A stretch of 20,153 nt of DNA from positions 1 to 20,153 of the IMG/VR virus record IMGVR_UViG_3300030419_001427. One strand, written 5' to 3'. The position numbers and the translations under genes were made by a program. This stretch comes from a virus. Under the pieces are notes generated by a model. It saw only the letters and a program-made list of their open reading frames with translations. It had not been told where the DNA came from and made no database searches. This document shows positions 7,450-14,400 of the stretch, in pieces (the stretch's first letter is position 1; every line of letters begins with the position of its first letter).

Positions 7450-7864
7450 ATACTTATTACGACCAGTTCCAAAATTTCAAGAGTTTAACAATTGGGAACA
7501 AATGAAATGGAACGAGGTTCAGGTAGATATTTTGAGAGAGTTAAACGAATTCAAAGACTCATTTGGTAAGGATTGGGAAGAGTGGAATTTATCTGATTTA
7601 AAACACAGACTAAAAAACAATTGGTCATTTTATTTAGTTGAGGGTGGCTGGTGTTTTATTGATTGGAATAGACGATATCCTTACTTGTGTAATCGTTATG
7701 TGTTTCCAGAACATAGAAATAAAGGATTAGGTAGTGATTTAGTATGGTTGAGATGTAATGAAATAGTTCAACAAGGATACAAAACTGCTATGATTAAGTT
7801 AGAGGATTGGAATACACCAGCATTATCGGTTATGAAAGAAAATATATTCACTAAAATGGACTAA
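7424..7864 (+). CDS. GNAT-family N-acetyltransferase
   Basis: 146 residues. The acetyl-CoA binding motif A is seen as YVFPEHRNKGLGSDLVW (R/Q-x-x-G-x-G form: RNKGLG), preceded by the strand WCFIDWNRRYPYLCN and followed by AMIKLEDWNTPALSVMKEN, the usual late GNAT element in which an Asn and the helix shape the active site. GNATs move an acetyl (or other acyl) group to an amine. Coupled to two SGNH hydrolase-like genes, it may add groups that those enzymes handle, for example on an amino sugar; this is inference. The start lies 26 bases inside the upstream gene behind an AGAGAAAA stretch. TAA is followed by a real gap and a new transcription-type motif. Confidence 0.82.
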   Translation: MYYKIDLSRYLLRPVPKFQEFNNWEQMKWNEVQVDILRELNEFKDSFGKDWEEWNLSDLKHRLKNNWSFYLVEGGWCFIDWNRRYPYLCNRYVFPEHRNKGLGSDLVWLRCNEIVQQGYKTAMIKLEDWNTPALSVMKENIFTKMD

Positions 7865-7869
7865 ATTGA

Positions 7870-7877
7870 TATTTATA
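7870..7877 (+). promoter_or_regulatory. TATTTATA octamer, copy 3, upstream of the Hint-domain gene
   Basis: TATTTATA sits 14 bases before the ATG at 7892, within GATATTTATAA, an 11-base word shared with the gap before the clamp gene. AGGAAAAAA follows as the ribosome-binding site. No consensus -35 box is seen upstream. Confidence 0.45.
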
Positions 7878-7891
7878 AGTAGGAAAAAATT

Positions 7892-9691
7892 ATGTCAGTT
7901 CAAACAAAAATAACAAATTTATTAAACCACATCACAGGAAGTGCAGGTGGTTGGCCAACAAATACTAATATTGGTATTTTAGCAGGTGTTGATTATATTA
8001 AAGAAGAAACCACAGACAACATATATTTCAATGAAATGAACACAGCTTGTGGTATTTATGGTTCTTATAATGAACAAACAGCTTCATTTGACTTAATTGC
8101 AGACTATGCAAACGAAAAAGGTTGCACAAATGCATTTGTTTATGGTCAAGATGATAGTGTTAAGTATAATCCTTCTAACTTTCAACACCCATTGATTAGT
8201 GCGAGTTTTGCCAGACACAACATAAGTTGTAGTTTTGAGTATGGAGATGATACAAACAGAACATACTTTACTCAAAGAGGACAAAATCAATACACAAGTA
8301 GTTTCCATTTCTTTATACAAACACCATTTTTTAGTGATGATAATCTATTAGAGATAGTTAGTGGTTCATTTGATAAGACAACATTTAGAACTATATTGAA
8401 CTCATCACCTGAAAGTGCGAGTTTAATACCATTATTTAACACAAGTTCTTTTTCTGATACAAATGCATATCATCCAGATTTTGTAGTTAAAGATGCGAGT
8501 AAAGACGGAACAGCTCTTGACAATACGATATTGTTTCATAAATACAATTCATCAAACCCAACTTATCAAAATTCAGTAAATAGTGGTTCATTGATTGAAA
8601 AATATATTGTCCCAAGTGGTAGCACATTGAGTAATCAAGGATACTTTAAAACAACAAAACAAGATTATTTGTTAACACCAGACAGACAAATATTATTAAA
8701 AGATAAAGATAGATTTACTTTTTCATATGCACCAAAATTTATTTTAAGTGGTGATAGATATCATATTCAAAACGCTCTTGGTGTATATTCATCACCAAGT
8801 GGTAGTGAAATTACTATGTATGATAATTCAACAAAACAAGTTCAAGATATTGAAGTTGGAGATGTTGTGAAATCATATAAACCTGCTGGAATGCCAGATG
8901 AATTTTTCTTTGAAGATTGGTATGATTATAGTTCAACAAATTTAAGTGGTTCAGTCGCATCTGGTTCAGTTGTGGTTAGAACTTTTAGTGAGGACTTTTA
9001 TGGTTATTATTTAATTAATGGAAGTATAAAAATTCCAGTGATGAAACAAGCTATGATGAAAGGTGGTAGATTTTTTACAAAACAAGGTGATACTTGGAGT
9101 TGGCAAACACCTGACAATATTAATGTAGGTAATTACTTTTTAGATAAAGACGCAAACGAAGTTGAAATCACATCAAAAACAGAAGTAGCACAAGAGGACA
9201 CATTTTATTCATTAGATGTAGAGAATATTGATACATACTTTACATCAGATATTTTAGTTCATAATATTCCACCAGGTAAATGTTTTACAGGTGATACAAT
9301 GATTACATTAGCAGACGGAACTTATGAAAACATACAAAAGATTAAACCAGGAACAGAAATTAAAACTTATAATGAGGAAACTGGTAAATTACAAAATTCA
9401 GTCGTGGGAGAGATTACAAAAATTAGACACGACAATTTAGTTAAATATAAATTTAGTGATAATACAGAAATTAAAGCAACAGATGACCACCCATTTTATG
9501 TCGGCGGAGATTACAAAGCACCATTAGAGGTTGGTGATGAGGTTTTAAATGATGAATTAAACAAAGTAAATGTGGTTAAAGTTGAAAAGCTCGCCTACAT
9601 GCAAATCACATACAATATAGATAACACAAATAACGGCAAGAATTACTTTGCGAATAGGGTTTTAGTATCAGATGAGTCAGAAACAGAATAA
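7892..9691 (+). CDS. Probable virion or processed protein with two tandem Hint (intein-like) domains
   Basis: 599 residues. Residues 1 to about 295 are Ser/Thr/Asn/Tyr-rich with no recognised enzyme motif; the style resembles phage structural proteins, but I do not recognise the family. Residues about 297-458 look like a degenerate Hint domain: SGSEITMYDN, then VQDIEVGDVVKSY, ending ILVHN (N458). Residues 464-599 form a second Hint domain: CFTGDTMITLADG starting at C464, IQKIKPGTEIKTY, the T530-D-D-H533-P-F block B, and NYFANRVLVSDE. Hint domains cleave or splice proteins autocatalytically. The pentapeptide IPPGK separates the two. Domain 1 lacks Cys1 and the block B His but keeps the terminal His-Asn; domain 2 is the reverse. 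No homing endonuclease segment is present. The stop overlaps the following oxygenase gene by 20 bases. The octamer upstream marks it as a transcription-unit head. Confidence 0.8.
   Translation: MSVQTKITNLLNHITGSAGGWPTNTNIGILAGVDYIKEETTDNIYFNEMNTACGIYGSYNEQTASFDLIADYANEKGCTNAFVYGQDDSVKYNPSNFQHPLISASFARHNISCSFEYGDDTNRTYFTQRGQNQYTSSFHFFIQTPFFSDDNLLEIVSGSFDKTTFRTILNSSPESASLIPLFNTSSFSDTNAYHPDFVVKDASKDGTALDNTILFHKYNSSNPTYQNSVNSGSLIEKYIVPSGSTLSNQGYFKTTKQDYLLTPDRQILLKDKDRFTFSYAPKFILSGDRYHIQNALGVYSSPSGSEITMYDNSTKQVQDIEVGDVVKSYKPAGMPDEFFFEDWYDYSSTNLSGSVASGSVVVRTFSEDFYGYYLINGSIKIPVMKQAMMKGGRFFTKQGDTWSWQTPDNINVGNYFLDKDANEVEITSKTEVAQEDTFYSLDVENIDTYFTSDILVHNIPPGKCFTGDTMITLADGTYENIQKIKPGTEIKTYNEETGKLQNSVVGEITKIRHDNLVKYKFSDNTEIKATDDHPFYVGGDYKAPLEVGDEVLNDELNKVNVVKVEKLAYMQITYNIDNTNNGKNYFANRVLVSDESETE
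8780..9265 (+). other. Hint domain 1: degenerate N-terminal half, intact VHN end
   Basis: Residues about 297-458 of the large protein. The Cys1 position is occupied by Ser (S300 or S301), and the block B region reads YLINGSIKIPVMKQ, where a T-x-x-H would be expected. The end DTYFTSDILVHN matches block F/G with H457-N458, so only C-terminal cleavage by Asn cyclisation looks possible. Confidence 0.65.
9281..9688 (+). other. Hint domain 2: intact Cys1 and TxxH, lost C-terminal HN
   Basis: Residues 464-599. Cys464 is the candidate nucleophile, T530-x-x-H533 the block B pair. The end reads LVSDESETE, so S593-D594 stand where His-Asn are expected. N-terminal thioester formation and cleavage look possible; splicing does not look possible by the standard route. 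Confidence 0.75.
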
Positions 9692-10298
9692 CGACTTTTT
9701 ATATTCAGTTCAAATTCCAAACTTTTTATCATCAGAAAAATGTGATGAATTATTAAAAGACATAATGGAATCAGAACAAGATGTGATAGGTTGTGTTGGA
9801 GATGAACAAGGAAAAAATGCAGTCATACCAGAAATTAGAAAAACTAATGAGTGGTATTTATGTGAACAAGAAGAAAACCAATTCAGACCAACAAAACCAA
9901 ACAAAGATTGGAAATGGTTACAGGACAAAATGTTTCAAATGGCCAATATTGTAAATGATAAAGTATTTCATTTTGATATTGACGGTTGTGATAATGAATT
10001 AAAATTAATAGAATACACAAAGGGTGGTTTCTATGGTTGGCACACAGACTTTAATGCAGGAACTTGTTCAGTAAGAAAATTAGTAGGGATTATCCAATTA
10101 ACAGACCCGAGTGAATATGAGGGTGGAGATGTTCAATTTGGTATCCAAGACAAAGACACAAAAGAGTGGTATTCAATGAACAAATTAAAAGGTTCATTAA
10201 CTTTCTTTCCGGCATTTCTATGTCATAATGTTGTTCCAGTCAGCAAAGGTAAACGATATGTAATTCAAGAATTATTTATCGGAGACCACTTCAAATAG
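9672..10298 (+). CDS. 2-oxoglutarate/Fe(II)-dependent oxygenase (prolyl-4-hydroxylase-like), first of three
   Basis: 208 residues with the double-stranded beta-helix iron site: H124-x-D126 (GWHTDF), distal H185 (CHNVVPV) and R195 (KGKRYVIQE) for 2-oxoglutarate. Shared family text includes KLVGIIQLTD and EYEGGDVQF. Such enzymes hydroxylate or otherwise oxidise proteins, nucleic acids or small molecules; the substrate here is unknown. The first and third enzymes of this trio are more alike than either is to the second. The start codon lies 20 bases inside the Hint-protein gene, with TAGGG about 13 bases upstream. T4-like marine phages commonly carry several such genes, so the family is expected, but three side by side is a notable cluster. 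Confidence 0.9.
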   Translation: MSQKQNNDFLYSVQIPNFLSSEKCDELLKDIMESEQDVIGCVGDEQGKNAVIPEIRKTNEWYLCEQEENQFRPTKPNKDWKWLQDKMFQMANIVNDKVFHFDIDGCDNELKLIEYTKGGFYGWHTDFNAGTCSVRKLVGIIQLTDPSEYEGGDVQFGIQDKDTKEWYSMNKLKGSLTFFPAFLCHNVVPVSKGKRYVIQELFIGDHFK

Positions 10299-10305
10299 GA
10301 TAAAA

Positions 10306-10869
10306 ATGTATAAACCAATAGATATGGATAGTTTGAAATTAAATAATAATTTCAAATGGGTAATAACAAAAGATGACTTCTTTACAAAAGAGGAGTGCGA
10401 CTATATCATTGACAAAGTAAACAAAAATTCTGAAAGAAAGAAAACTAAATACTATGAAAAAGAAGATAGTATTTGTTTATTAAACATTAACAAAAACAAT
10501 GAACAAAAATACTTAGATAAATTTTGGGAAGTAATATCAGTAGCAAATCAAATACATTACAAATATGATATCAAAGGTATTTATAGAAATAGAATACAAT
10601 GTCATAGATATGATGTAGGAGATTGGTATAATCCACACTCAGATTTTTATCCAATAGACCAATTCAGTTCATTAAAATTAACTTGTATCGTATCATTAAA
10701 TGATGATTATGAGGGTGGAGAGTTTAAGTTGTTTGACGGAAAAACCATAGAACAAAAACCAGGTAGATTAATTATTCACCCGGCATTTGCAGGACATCAA
10801 ATTACCGAGATAACAAAAGGTGAGAGATACTCTTGTGTTGCTTGGGCAGTTGGAGATACTTTCGTATGA
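10306..10869 (+). CDS. 2-oxoglutarate/Fe(II)-dependent oxygenase, second of three
   Basis: 187 residues. Iron ligands H111-x-D113 (NPHSDF) and distal H164 (AGHQITE), with R174 (KGERYS) for 2-oxoglutarate. DDYEGGEFKLF and RLIIHPAFAGH follow the prolyl-4-hydroxylase-like pattern. It differs from its neighbours in having HSD rather than HTD, and a shorter segment between YEGG and the distal His, implying a different substrate pocket. Seven bases separate it from the preceding stop; AGGA just upstream serves as the ribosome-binding site. It ends in ATGA overlap with the third copy. Confidence 0.9.
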   Translation: MYKPIDMDSLKLNNNFKWVITKDDFFTKEECDYIIDKVNKNSERKKTKYYEKEDSICLLNINKNNEQKYLDKFWEVISVANQIHYKYDIKGIYRNRIQCHRYDVGDWYNPHSDFYPIDQFSSLKLTCIVSLNDDYEGGEFKLFDGKTIEQKPGRLIIHPAFAGHQITEITKGERYSCVAWAVGDTFV

Positions 10870-11435
10870 TACAAAATGATAAATTTAAATTCGTAGTTCA
10901 TAAAGAGAACTTTCTATCATTAAGTCAATGCCAGAAGCTAATGAGATACTTAGAAACAGGTGAAGCGACTGAATCAGAACTCGCAGGTAATTATGACGAG
11001 AATATTTTGAACAAAGAGGTTCGTGATAACAAAGAGGTTGTTATCAATAATAAACAATTAAATGATAAATTAAAAATGGTATTTGAGTTATCTAACTTAT
11101 CTATTTGGAAATACAATATACAAGAAATGGAAAAAGTTAAAATATTAAAATATGAAAATGGTGGTAAATATAAATGGCATACTGATTGTGGTTCAAAAGA
11201 AACTTCATTAAGAAAACTAACAGCTATCGTTCAGTTGTCAGACGAAACAAAATATGAGGGTGGAAATTTAGAGTTTGGAATTACTGACGAAACAGGTGAA
11301 AATAATTATACCGCACCAAGAACAAGAGGAAGTATAACAATCTTCCCTGCTTTCTTATCACATAGAGTTACACCAATCACAAAAGGAAAAAGATATTCAT
11401 TGATAACTTGGATGTTAGGAGATTGTTTTGTATGA
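10866..11435 (+). CDS. 2-oxoglutarate/Fe(II)-dependent oxygenase, third of three
   Basis: 189 residues from the ATG at 10866, which forms an ATGA overlap with the previous stop. An in-frame ATG at 10833 would add residues with no family resemblance and lies inside the preceding gene, so I reject it. Iron ligands H105-x-D107 (KWHTDCG) and distal H166 (LSHRVTP); R176 (KGKRYS) for 2-oxoglutarate. SLRKLTAIVQLSD and KYEGGNLEF align closely with the first enzyme of the trio, suggesting these two arose by the more recent duplication. Its stop overlaps the radical SAM gene by ATGA, so enzyme and radical SAM protein are probably made together. Confidence 0.9.
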   Translation: MIQNDKFKFVVHKENFLSLSQCQKLMRYLETGEATESELAGNYDENILNKEVRDNKEVVINNKQLNDKLKMVFELSNLSIWKYNIQEMEKVKILKYENGGKYKWHTDCGSKETSLRKLTAIVQLSDETKYEGGNLEFGITDETGENNYTAPRTRGSITIFPAFLSHRVTPITKGKRYSLITWMLGDCFV

Positions 11436-13483
11436 GAATAGCACTATGTATATGCCCACAATGGTCAGTTCAAACGCCTTCTTTCGCAATCGGTAGTTTA
11501 AAATCACACATCAAAAATAAAGATGTTGAGGTTGAACAATTTGATTTAAACATCAGAACATCATTATATACAAAAGAAAAAAATATACAAAAGTTTTGGG
11601 ATTGGGGTAATGATACGCCTTGGAATTCCGAAGCAAACTTCAAAGATGAAATATTACCACACTTTAAAGATTTATGGCACGAGTATATAGATAAATTAGC
11701 AGAATATGATGTGGTGGCATTTACCACTTACATTTCTAACATTGTAACAACAGACTATATTGCCAGATACTTAAAACAAAAAAATCCAAAGATACAAATT
11801 TGGTATGGTGGCCCATACTCTTGGTATGCAGAATCAGCAGGGTTAGTTGAAAACGATAATTATAGAGAGTATGTTGATGTGGCTTGTAGTTCAACTGACG
11901 GAGAAAAAATTATATCTGATTTAGTTAATCGTTATACTGAAGACGGACATTATGAAAATGTAAAGGGTATTTATCGTTGGGATAAAATAGCACCAAGTTT
12001 TCCTACGGTATTGAAAAAGGGTCGTAGTGGTAGAAAGCCAGTGTTTAATGGGCCAGTCTTACCACAAAATCTAAATGAATTAGAAATACCAAGTTGGGAT
12101 AAAGAAATCATAGATGAGTTCAAAAAATTAACAGAAGCTTTTGATACAGAATTACAATTACCAATGCAAACTTCAAGGGGTTGCACTTTCAAATGCACAT
12201 TTTGTAGTGAAACAAGATTGTATAGAACAAAAAACAATGAAAAAATTGTTGATGAGATGAAAGGATTAACTGAACAAACTGGCATTAATAACTTTTGGTT
12301 TACAGATTCATTGATTAATGGGTCAATGAAAAACTTTAAGTTGTTGGTAGAAAAATTAGAAACAGAAATGGATAATGGAACGATACCAAAAATGTATTGG
12401 GGTGGACATTTCAGAACACACAAAAAACTTGACGGAGAATTATTAACAAAAGCAGTTAATGTAGGATTAAACTATATGAATGTTGGGGTAGAAAATGGTG
12501 TTAACAAGATACTGGCATTAATGGAAAAAGGACAGACCACAGATGATGTTAGTCATTTTTTGAAATCTGCATATGAAAGTAAAGTATTCTACATAGCTAA
12601 TTATATACCAGGTTATCCAAAAGAAAACTATATGGACTTTATATTACAACTAAAATTTTTGTATGACAACCACAAATATTTTGGAAACAATGGGGTTATA
12701 AACTTAATGCAATCAACCGACATACTTAATCACACACCATTAGATGTTTACAGAGATGATTTTGAGGTTTCAAAAAAGAAAACTATGTTGAACGCTTGGG
12801 TATCAAAAGACTATAAAAATATATTGATGATTAGACATTTAAGGTCATTTTTAATTGAAATAATGTTAAGGACATTTAAATTTACAAAAGAGGGTGAGGA
12901 TTTAATCGGAGATGAGTTCTCATATGCAACCACAAAAGAAAGGGGTGGAAAACCACCATATTATAGAGCAAGACTAAGAGAGAAAGACTTAGTGTTTAAT
13001 AATGTTGAAGTAGAACTGAAGGACAATGTAGATAATGATATATTTAACAAAGATTTTTTATTATCTACGGAACAAAACAATGTTGTGGACACGATTAAAA
13101 ATGAGATAACAAAAACAATAAAAGGTTTTGCTTGGGTAATGGTAAACATAAGTAATAAATCAAATGTTAATTTTATCATTAGAGATAATTTCAAAGGTTA
13201 TGGTTTAAAAGACTCTTGTTTTAATTTAAATTTTTCATTAAATTCTAATGGTGATGACTTTGAACTTGATTTTGGATTTGATTTTAAGATTGGGAAAGAT
13301 GACAAATATTTATTTAATGAAACAGATAAATTAGATTTTATTGCCAGAAACGAGATAAAAATTGTTGATAATGTTAATGAGTATAAATTTTCTGAAGAAG
13401 TTAATGATTTATATTTAGATAGCACAGATTACAAAAAGCATAAGATATCAATACCACGAGTTCCAATGACAAATCAATATTAA
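11432..13483 (+). CDS. Radical SAM protein with N-terminal B12-binding-type domain
   Basis: 683 residues from the ATG at 11432 (ATGA overlap with the preceding gene); an upstream in-frame TTG at 11408 is less likely. Residues 1 to about 190 have the Rossmann-like layout of B12-binding domains that precede radical SAM domains: MRIALCICPQWSVQTPSFAI, DVVAFTTYISNIVTTDYIA, IQIWYGGPYS. The classical DxHxxG cobalt-ligand motif is not seen. The 4Fe-4S site is C251-x3-C255-x2-C258 (SRGCTFKCTFCSE), followed by INNFWFTDSLING and a GVENG stretch typical of the radical SAM barrel. The last 200 or so residues are Asn/Asp/Lys-rich strands I do not recognise. Members methylate or rearrange unactivated carbons; the substrate is unknown. 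It closes the accessory transcription unit with the oxygenases. Confidence 0.85.
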   Translation: MRIALCICPQWSVQTPSFAIGSLKSHIKNKDVEVEQFDLNIRTSLYTKEKNIQKFWDWGNDTPWNSEANFKDEILPHFKDLWHEYIDKLAEYDVVAFTTYISNIVTTDYIARYLKQKNPKIQIWYGGPYSWYAESAGLVENDNYREYVDVACSSTDGEKIISDLVNRYTEDGHYENVKGIYRWDKIAPSFPTVLKKGRSGRKPVFNGPVLPQNLNELEIPSWDKEIIDEFKKLTEAFDTELQLPMQTSRGCTFKCTFCSETRLYRTKNNEKIVDEMKGLTEQTGINNFWFTDSLINGSMKNFKLLVEKLETEMDNGTIPKMYWGGHFRTHKKLDGELLTKAVNVGLNYMNVGVENGVNKILALMEKGQTTDDVSHFLKSAYESKVFYIANYIPGYPKENYMDFILQLKFLYDNHKYFGNNGVINLMQSTDILNHTPLDVYRDDFEVSKKKTMLNAWVSKDYKNILMIRHLRSFLIEIMLRTFKFTKEGEDLIGDEFSYATTKERGGKPPYYRARLREKDLVFNNVEVELKDNVDNDIFNKDFLLSTEQNNVVDTIKNEITKTIKGFAWVMVNISNKSNVNFIIRDNFKGYGLKDSCFNLNFSLNSNGDDFELDFGFDFKIGKDDKYLFNETDKLDFIARNEIKIVDNVNEYKFSEEVNDLYLDSTDYKKHKISIPRVPMTNQY

Positions 13484-13512
13484 AAAAAATACATTTTACA
13501 AAAAGAGATTAC

Positions 13513-13520
13513 TATTTATT
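13513..13520 (+). promoter_or_regulatory. TATTTATT octamer, copy 4 (one mismatch), upstream of the probable gene 62
   Basis: TATTTATT within ACTATTTATTAGTATCTAAG, 20 bases before the ATG at 13541. The following word GTATCTAA also occurs in the gap before the polymerase (677-684), so similarity extends beyond the octamer. No -35 box is evident. Confidence 0.4.
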
Positions 13521-13540
13521 AGTATCTAAGGTTATTCACA

Positions 13541-13972
13541 ATGAAAACAAAAACACTATTTGACCACATAAAAGAAATTACAAATTCACAGAACCCAAAT
13601 TATTGGGACGATATTTCTGATGCTGATAAAAAAACTTGGTCAAACTATATGGTTCACAGATTTTTATCAATGAAGCCAGAGTGGATTGAAGTTGTAAATG
13701 AAATCCAAAGATATTGGGAATTAGAACCTAAATCAGTATATCAATTCTACACCAATGTAATTCCCAAGAGTAGAACATTTCTAAGATACACAAAATCTAA
13801 GAAGAAATCTAAGATTGAAAAGTGGGCTATGGACATTTTATGTGATTATTTTGAAGATAGTTCAGAAAATATTGAAAAAACGCTTGACATTATGGGTAAA
13901 GATGTTGTATATTCTATCGTATCCAAGTATGGTGTAGACGAAAAGCAACTAAAAAAAATATGGAGTAAATAA
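13541..13972 (+). CDS. 62: Probable clamp loader small subunit (gp62-like)
   Basis: 143 residues, shorter than T4 gp62 (187) but close to the form I recall from marine T4-like phages. Recognised pattern: an N-terminal LFDHIKEIT, then NYMVHRFLSMKPEWIEVVNEIQRYW (the M-V-N-R-x-L-S helix typical of the family), YQFYTNVIPKSRTFLRY, and the Lys-rich KSKKKSKIEKWAMDILCDYF. Gp62 has no ATPase site; it bridges the gp44 ring to the clamp. No cysteine motif or other enzyme signature is seen. It starts a transcription unit after a 57-base gap rather than following gene 44. Its one-base overlap with the next gene is taATG. The family is divergent, so an alignment or structure model is needed before the symbol is firm. 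Confidence 0.65.
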   Translation: MKTKTLFDHIKEITNSQNPNYWDDISDADKKTWSNYMVHRFLSMKPEWIEVVNEIQRYWELEPKSVYQFYTNVIPKSRTFLRYTKSKKKSKIEKWAMDILCDYFEDSSENIEKTLDIMGKDVVYSIVSKYGVDEKQLKKIWSK

Positions 13973-14400
13973 TGATTAAAGACACACCAAAGGGATTGCC
14001 AGACTCAGCATTGGACTTTGAAAGAGAACCAACTGAAACAGAAAAAGAAATGGTGGACACACAAGATGTTGTGAAATATATGGAGAGAACTTATCCTGAA
14101 ATGACAGGTGAGTTTCTAAAAATACAATCAGAACAATATGAATTGTTTTGTAGAAAACAATATGATTATGGCCCACAAAACATAGCAGTGGGAACAATTC
14201 TAAAAACACCAGAAGACATTAAATTATCATTGTTGGGATTATGGTTCAGAATGAACGACAAGATAGAAAGAATGAAAACATTATTATTGAGAAACGGAGA
14301 GAACTCAGTTGAGGGAGAACCCGTAACTGATAGTTTTTCAGATGTATCAAATTATGGAGTTATGGCACAAGTCGTAGCAAGAGGTAAATGGGCAAAATAA
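13972..14400 (+). CDS. Nmad1 (DUF1599) nucleotide-modification-associated domain protein
   Basis: 142 residues. The stretch YDYGPQNIAVGT, then EDIKLSLLGLWFRMNDKIERM and SFSDVSNYGVMAQVVARGKW, is the characteristic DUF1599 pattern, now called nucleotide modification associated domain 1. The family was predicted from gene neighbourhoods to take part in phage DNA base modification; the biochemical reaction is not established as far as I know. The helix-rich layout with conserved D/E-x-x-D-like acids recalls nucleotide pyrophosphatase-type folds, but I cannot prove that. The N-terminal 35 residues are acidic and variable. It overlaps the downstream nuclease gene by 13 bases. Its presence near a Mom-like protein supports a DNA-modification theme. 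Confidence 0.8.
   Translation: MIKDTPKGLPDSALDFEREPTETEKEMVDTQDVVKYMERTYPEMTGEFLKIQSEQYELFCRKQYDYGPQNIAVGTILKTPEDIKLSLLGLWFRMNDKIERMKTLLLRNGENSVEGEPVTDSFSDVSNYGVMAQVVARGKWAK

Noticed and set aside
8780-9688. A full intein with homing endonuclease
   Set aside because: Each Hint segment is only about 135-160 residues, with no LAGLIDADG or HNH motif, and no intact pair of N- and C-terminal splice residues in one domain.
10833-10866. Upstream ATG for the third oxygenase
   Set aside because: It would overlap the previous gene by 37 bases and add residues unlike the family; the ATGA at 10866 is the pattern used throughout the window.
11408-11432. TTG start for the radical SAM gene
   Set aside because: The ATG at 11432 begins the B12-type domain exactly (MRIALCICP) and forms an ATGA overlap with the preceding stop.
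11971-12423. 150-codon open frame on the minus strand inside the radical SAM gene
   Set aside because: It lies opposite a strongly supported + strand gene with intact motifs, has no ribosome-binding site, and its translation is a Ser/Phe/Leu-rich shadow without domain features. The other minus-strand frames are of the same kind.
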